Source: an uncultured Oscillibacter sp.
GTDB taxonomy: Bacteria > Bacillota > Clostridia > Oscillospirales > Oscillospiraceae
NCBI RefSeq assembly: GCF_910587525.1
Contig: NZ_CAJULS010000106.1
Location: 1 to 8,180, forward strand
DNA: 8,180 nt
Reading direction: 5' to 3'
Shown one piece after another: positions 6,074-8,180 of this stretch; positions within the stretch are counted from its first letter, which is position 1; the number at the start of each line of letters is the position of its first letter. The notes beneath the pieces were generated by a model. That model saw nothing but the letters and a program-made list of their open reading frames with translations, did no database searches and was not told the origin of the DNA. A program made the translations under genes and the position numbers.

Positions 6074-6102
6074 ATTCTAGCAGGAGAGGGCGAAGGTGTC
6101 AA
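6074..6102 (-). promoter_or_regulatory. Strong sigma-A-type promoter for the HPr-like gene
   Basis: On the minus strand a perfect TTGACA (6102-6097) and TAGAAT (6079-6074, 5/6) are separated by 17 bases. The predicted start is near 6067. This is the best promoter in the window and separates the HPr-like gene from the lspA/RluA pair upstream. Confidence 0.8.
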
Positions 6103-6117
6103 CGATGGTTTTGTACG

Positions 6118-6147
6118 AAACAACTAAAACAATCGGCTTCTGATTGT
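6118..6147 (-). terminator. Weak terminator after the RluA-family gene
   Basis: On the minus strand ACAATC (6147-6142), a 7-base loop and GATTGT (6134-6129) form a 6-bp stem followed by TTTAGTTGTTT. The stem is short and AT-rich, so some read-through into the HPr-like gene is likely. Confidence 0.4.
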
Positions 6148-6181
6148 GCACATTCACGGCGAACAGGTGGCATAGAGGCCC

Positions 6182-7099
6182 TTACCGCAGGGCGGAGAGC
6201 TTCTGCAGCTGCTTCTGAAACTCCGGGGGCAGGGGGCAGGAGAGCTCTACCGTCTCCCCGGTGCGGGGGTGAAGAAACCGGAGGCCCGCAGCGTGGAGGC
6301 ACTGACCCTGGAGGCCGGGGACTGCCTTTTTAGCCCCGTAGACCGTGTCTCCCAGAATGGGGTGGCCGATGTGGGCCATGTGGACCCGGATCTGGTGAGT
6401 GCGCCCCGTCTCCAGGCGGCATCGGAGATGGGTAAAGGCGGAAAAGCGCTCCAGCACCTGCCAGTGGGTGACAGCGGGGCGGCCGCTGGATACAACTGCC
6501 ATGCGTTTGCGGTCCGTGGGGTGGCGGCCAATGGGGGCGTCCACGGTGCCGCTGTCCTGGCGGAGGTTCCCGGTGACGACGCACTGGTAGGTCCGGGCCA
6601 GGGTGTGGTCCTGGAGCTGGGCGGCCAGCCGGCGGTGGGCCAGATCGTTTTTCGCGGCAATGATGAGGCCGGAGGTGTCCCGGTCGATACGGTGGACGAT
6701 GCCGGGGCGTAGCGCCCCGCCCACGCCGGAGAGGGAATCGCCGCAGTGAAACAGCAGCGCGTTGACCAGCGTGCCGTCGGGGTGTCCCGGAGCGGGATGT
6801 ACGACTAGGCCCTTGGGCTTGTTGACTACGATCACATCGCCGTCCTCATAGATGATATCCAAAGGGATATCCTGAGGGGCCAGATCCACCGGATCCGGGT
6901 CCGGCAGGGAGACTTCTATCGTCTCATTCCCGGTGAGTTTATAGCTCTTGGACAGCGGTTTTCCGGCGCTGGTCACCAGTCCCTCTTCCAGCAGCCGGGC
7001 AGCAGCGGAGCGGGTCAGGCTCTCCACAGTCTCCGCCAGCCAGGCGTCTGTGCGGCGGCCCGTCTGGGCCTCACTGGGCTGCAGTGTCAGCGTCTCCAT
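6182..7099 (-). CDS. RluA-family (RluD/YlyB-like) 23S-type pseudouridine synthase
   Basis: Predicted 305-residue cytoplasmic enzyme that isomerises uridine to pseudouridine in RNA, probably rRNA. An S4-like RNA-binding region covers about residues 14-66 (RRTDAWLAETVESLTRSAAA onward). The catalytic domain has YEDGDVIVVNKPKGLVVHPA (84-103), then HRIDRDTSGL (136-145) with the catalytic Asp139, the position also used in E. coli RluD, and RLETGRTHQIRVH (228-240). Length is typical of the family. The start at ATG 7099 is preceded on the minus strand by AGGAGG at five bases; the frame remains open upstream but there it only re-reads lspA. The start lies 29 bases inside lspA, so the two genes are translated from one message. 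The same gene order (lspA then ylyB) is known from Bacillus, which favours a YlyB-like orthologue; the exact target uridine cannot be told. Confidence 0.95.
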   Translation of the reverse strand: METLTLQPSEAQTGRRTDAWLAETVESLTRSAAARLLEEGLVTSAGKPLSKSYKLTGNETIEVSLPDPDPVDLAPQDIPLDIIYEDGDVIVVNKPKGLVVHPAPGHPDGTLVNALLFHCGDSLSGVGGALRPGIVHRIDRDTSGLIIAAKNDLAHRRLAAQLQDHTLARTYQCVVTGNLRQDSGTVDAPIGRHPTDRKRMAVVSSGRPAVTHWQVLERFSAFTHLRCRLETGRTHQIRVHMAHIGHPILGDTVYGAKKAVPGLQGQCLHAAGLRFLHPRTGETVELSCPLPPEFQKQLQKLSALR

Positions 7100-7604
7100 G
7101 GGCTCCTCCTCTTTTATCATGCTTTTCATAGAACCACAGATAGTATATTGCAGCCAGAACGGCGCCGGAGACCACGCAGATATCCGCCACATTGAACACA
7201 GGATAGGCGGGCCAGAACTGAAAGTGGAACATATCCACCACATAGCCCAGCCGCACCCGGTCGATGATGTTTCCAAGCCCGCCGGAGAGGATCAGGCAGC
7301 CGGCCAGCACGCCCAGAGGATGCCGTACGATCCGCCGTACCAGCACAAACAGCACCGCCAGCAGGATGAAGGCGGTGAGGCCTACCAGCAGCCACCGCTG
7401 ACCGGAGAAGCTGGACCAGGCAGCGCCGTAGTTGTGGACCCGGGTCAGCTCTACCAGGCCCGGCAGCAGGTCTTTGGCCGGGTCTGCAGTCCAGTAGATA
7501 TGGGGGGGGACGGGGGTGGCAAAGTGGGACGCCGTCCACCACTTCACCCACTGGTCCAGTCCCAGCAGGACCGCTCCCAGCAGAGCGCAGAGCGTATAGG
7601 TCAT
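7071..7604 (-). CDS. lspA: Lipoprotein signal peptidase (signal peptidase II)
   Basis: Predicted 177-residue inner membrane aspartic protease that removes the signal peptide of diacylglyceryl-modified prolipoproteins. Family motifs are all present: DQWVK (17-21), NYGAAWSSFSG (58-68), GGLGNIIDRV (108-117) with catalytic Asp115, and FNVADICVVSG (137-147) with catalytic Asp141. Four membrane segments fit residues 3-20, 71-90, 96-112 and 139-158. The short charged tail (EKHDKRGGAHGDADTAAQ) carries the overlap with the downstream gene and the ribosome site of that gene. The start ATG 7604 is preceded on the minus strand by AAAGGAG at nine bases. In many Firmicutes lspA follows other genes; here the upstream DNA is non-coding for at least 570 bases, so it heads its operon. 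Confidence 0.96.
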   Translation of the reverse strand: MTYTLCALLGAVLLGLDQWVKWWTASHFATPVPPHIYWTADPAKDLLPGLVELTRVHNYGAAWSSFSGQRWLLVGLTAFILLAVLFVLVRRIVRHPLGVLAGCLILSGGLGNIIDRVRLGYVVDMFHFQFWPAYPVFNVADICVVSGAVLAAIYYLWFYEKHDKRGGAHGDADTAAQ

Positions 7605-7637
7605 AGAGGGATGCTCCTTTGATATGAGTTGTCTTAC

Positions 7638-7666
7638 AGTTTACACGGTTTCACTGAAAAAAGCAA
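7638..7666 (-). promoter_or_regulatory. Candidate promoter for lspA and the RluA-family gene
   Basis: On the minus strand TTGCTT (7666-7661) and TAAACT (7643-7638) are 17 bases apart, matching 3/6 and 4/6 of the sigma-A consensus. The leader would be about 27 bases. It is the only fair candidate between the gene and the repeats upstream. Confidence 0.4.
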
Positions 7667-7715
7667 CCGGATTTGGCCGGCGGCGCACCGAGGGCTGTTT
7701 TTCACCATATGCGGC

Positions 7716-7750
7716 ATCAAGCAGCCGCCCGCGCCGGACAGCTGCTTGAT
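7716..7750. repeat. 10-bp perfect inverted repeat
   Basis: ATCAAGCAGC (7716-7725) and GCTGCTTGAT (7741-7750) flank a 15-base GC-rich loop. No T tract follows on either strand, so it does not look like a terminator. Confidence 0.5.
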
Positions 7751-7784
7751 TGGACAAAACGTGATGCGCTGGAGTCAGAAGGCG

Positions 7785-7810
7785 GTAGGGGAATGTCGTA
7801 GGGCAATGTG
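7785..7810. repeat. 13-bp tandem direct repeat
   Basis: GTAGGGGAATGTC (7785-7797) is followed directly by GTAGGGCAATGTG (7798-7810), with 11 of 13 bases identical. The second copy is part of the left terminal inverted repeat described next; the first lies mostly outside it. Confidence 0.5.
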
Positions 7811-8041
7811 ATTTATTCTGTTAGGGGCAAAGTCGTTTATCCACCCGGCCCCCAGGCCGGCAGCCCCTACTCTGTGGTGATATAGCGTAAAATATTCTTA
7901 AATTCATTGTGTTAAGCATGGAAAGGATAGTCTAAAGGACAAAAAATTGACCACACATTGTTAGGTGCATGGTCAATTTTTTCTATGTCGGAGGCTGGTA
8001 GTTATTGCCCTGGACAGGATAAATCACATTGCCCTACGACA
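7794..8041. mobile_element. MITE-like element with 23-bp perfect terminal inverted repeats
   Basis: The arm at 7794-7816 (beginning TGTCGTAGGGCAATGTG) is the exact reverse complement of 8019-8041, giving a 248-bp unit with no coding capacity. Inside are a hairpin CCGGCC-CCCA-GGCCGG (7845-7860) enclosed by TAGGGGC/GCCCCTA (7822-7828 with 7863-7869), and a 13-bp stem with T run at 7941-7982. Size, terminal repeats and lack of genes fit a miniature inverted-repeat element moved by a transposase encoded elsewhere. No target-site duplication is evident in the flanks, so insertion is not proven; it could also be a structured intergenic repeat. Confidence 0.5.
7941..7982. terminator. Bidirectional terminator-like hairpin inside the MITE-like element
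   Basis: AAAAAATTGACCA (7941-7953) pairs perfectly over 13 bp with TGGTCAATTTTTT (7970-7982), around a 16-base loop. The run of six T on one arm and six A on the other gives a U tract on either strand. The GC part of the stem is only a few pairs long. It could stop transcription entering lspA from the right. Confidence 0.5.
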
Positions 8042-8066
8042 ACAGAATTCACTTCCACTCGTTGCT

Positions 8067-8110
8067 GGGTATCATGCTTTAACGGATTTTGCTTTAGAAA
8101 TATGATACCC
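8067..8110. repeat. 9-bp inverted repeat near the window edge
   Basis: GGGTATCAT (8067-8075) pairs with ATGATACCC (8102-8110) across a 26-base spacer that itself holds GCTTTA twice (8076-8081 and 8091-8096). No T tract follows. The role is unknown. Confidence 0.4.
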
Positions 8111-8180
8111 TGTCCTTTTGATTATTTTGATATATCCATATTATCCAGCCTATACGATGGGCTGTTATCAAATTGTTATC

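Larger units (their letters stand above)
7605..8180. other. Gene-free region at the right end
   Basis: Apart from the lspA promoter candidate this stretch contains repeats and hairpins, listed separately, and no coding region I can support. Its right end (from about 7870) is AT-rich. A plus-strand frame is open from ATG 7985 to the window edge (65 codons) but has no ribosome site, is very rich in cysteine and runs through the inverted repeats. A minus-strand frame is open from the window edge to a TAA at 8096-8094 (28 codons) and could in principle be the tail of a gene outside the window, with no supporting motif. Confidence 0.5.

Noticed and set aside
5956..6123. N-terminal extension of the HPr-like protein
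   Set aside because: It crosses a near-consensus promoter and a GC-rich leader; AAGGAGG before ATG 5955 fixes the start.
7100..7276. N-terminal extension of the RluA-family protein
   Set aside because: It re-reads lspA out of frame; ATG 7099 with AGGAGG at five bases is the better start.
6948..7622. 224-codon plus-strand open frame
   Set aside because: It is antisense to lspA and the RluA-family gene, both strongly supported by motifs.
7629..7811. 60-codon plus-strand open frame
   Set aside because: No ribosome site or motif is present; it runs over the lspA promoter candidate, a hairpin and the edge of the MITE-like element.
1..8180. tRNA, rRNA, CRISPR array, transposase or toxin-antitoxin pair
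   Set aside because: I looked for these patterns and saw none; the only mobile-like signal is the non-coding inverted-repeat element at the right end.

Overview
The window comes from a GC-rich, low-redundancy Firmicute. A clostridial, probably Oscillospiraceae-like gut anaerobe fits best. The evidence is a pyruvate phosphate dikinase that lines up residue for residue with the Clostridium symbiosum enzyme, the lspA/RluA-family gene pair typical of Firmicutes, strong GGAGG ribosome binding sites and sigma-A type promoters. The genus cannot be fixed from this sequence.

Layout, left to right. (1) 1-1880, plus strand: the C-terminal ~70% of pyruvate phosphate dikinase, followed by a hairpin terminator. 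(2) 1881-2186: a gene-free AT-rich stretch with two abutting dyads. (3) 2187-3305, plus: an FkbM-family methyltransferase, clearly more AT-rich than everything around it, standing alone. (4) 3306-3570: a gene-free stretch dominated by a 25-bp hairpin. (5) 3571-4206, plus: an Fe/Mn superoxide dismutase family protein that keeps all four metal ligands but has lost several second-sphere residues. (6) A hairpin at 4220-4259 that can terminate in both directions separates this from a block of minus-strand genes. (7) Minus strand, read from right to left: lspA (signal peptidase II) overlapping an RluA-family pseudouridine synthase; a small HPr-like protein with no active-site histidine and its own promoter; then a FUSC/aromatic acid exporter-like membrane protein overlapping an AIM24-family protein, with their own promoter and upstream phased A/T tracts. 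(8) 7605-8180: gene-free DNA holding a 248-bp stretch bounded by 23-bp perfect inverted repeats, which looks like a non-autonomous mobile element, plus several further hairpins.

Most genes are housekeeping or conserved and do not form one pathway. lspA and its partner are a conserved co-transcribed pair (lipoprotein maturation; RNA modification). The FUSC and AIM24 genes look translationally coupled. No tRNA, rRNA, CRISPR array, transposase or complete mobile element was seen. I found no convincing new multi-gene system. The best leads are the unusual SOD-like protein, the MITE-like element, the isolated AT-rich methyltransferase gene between structured non-coding stretches, and the His-less HPr.
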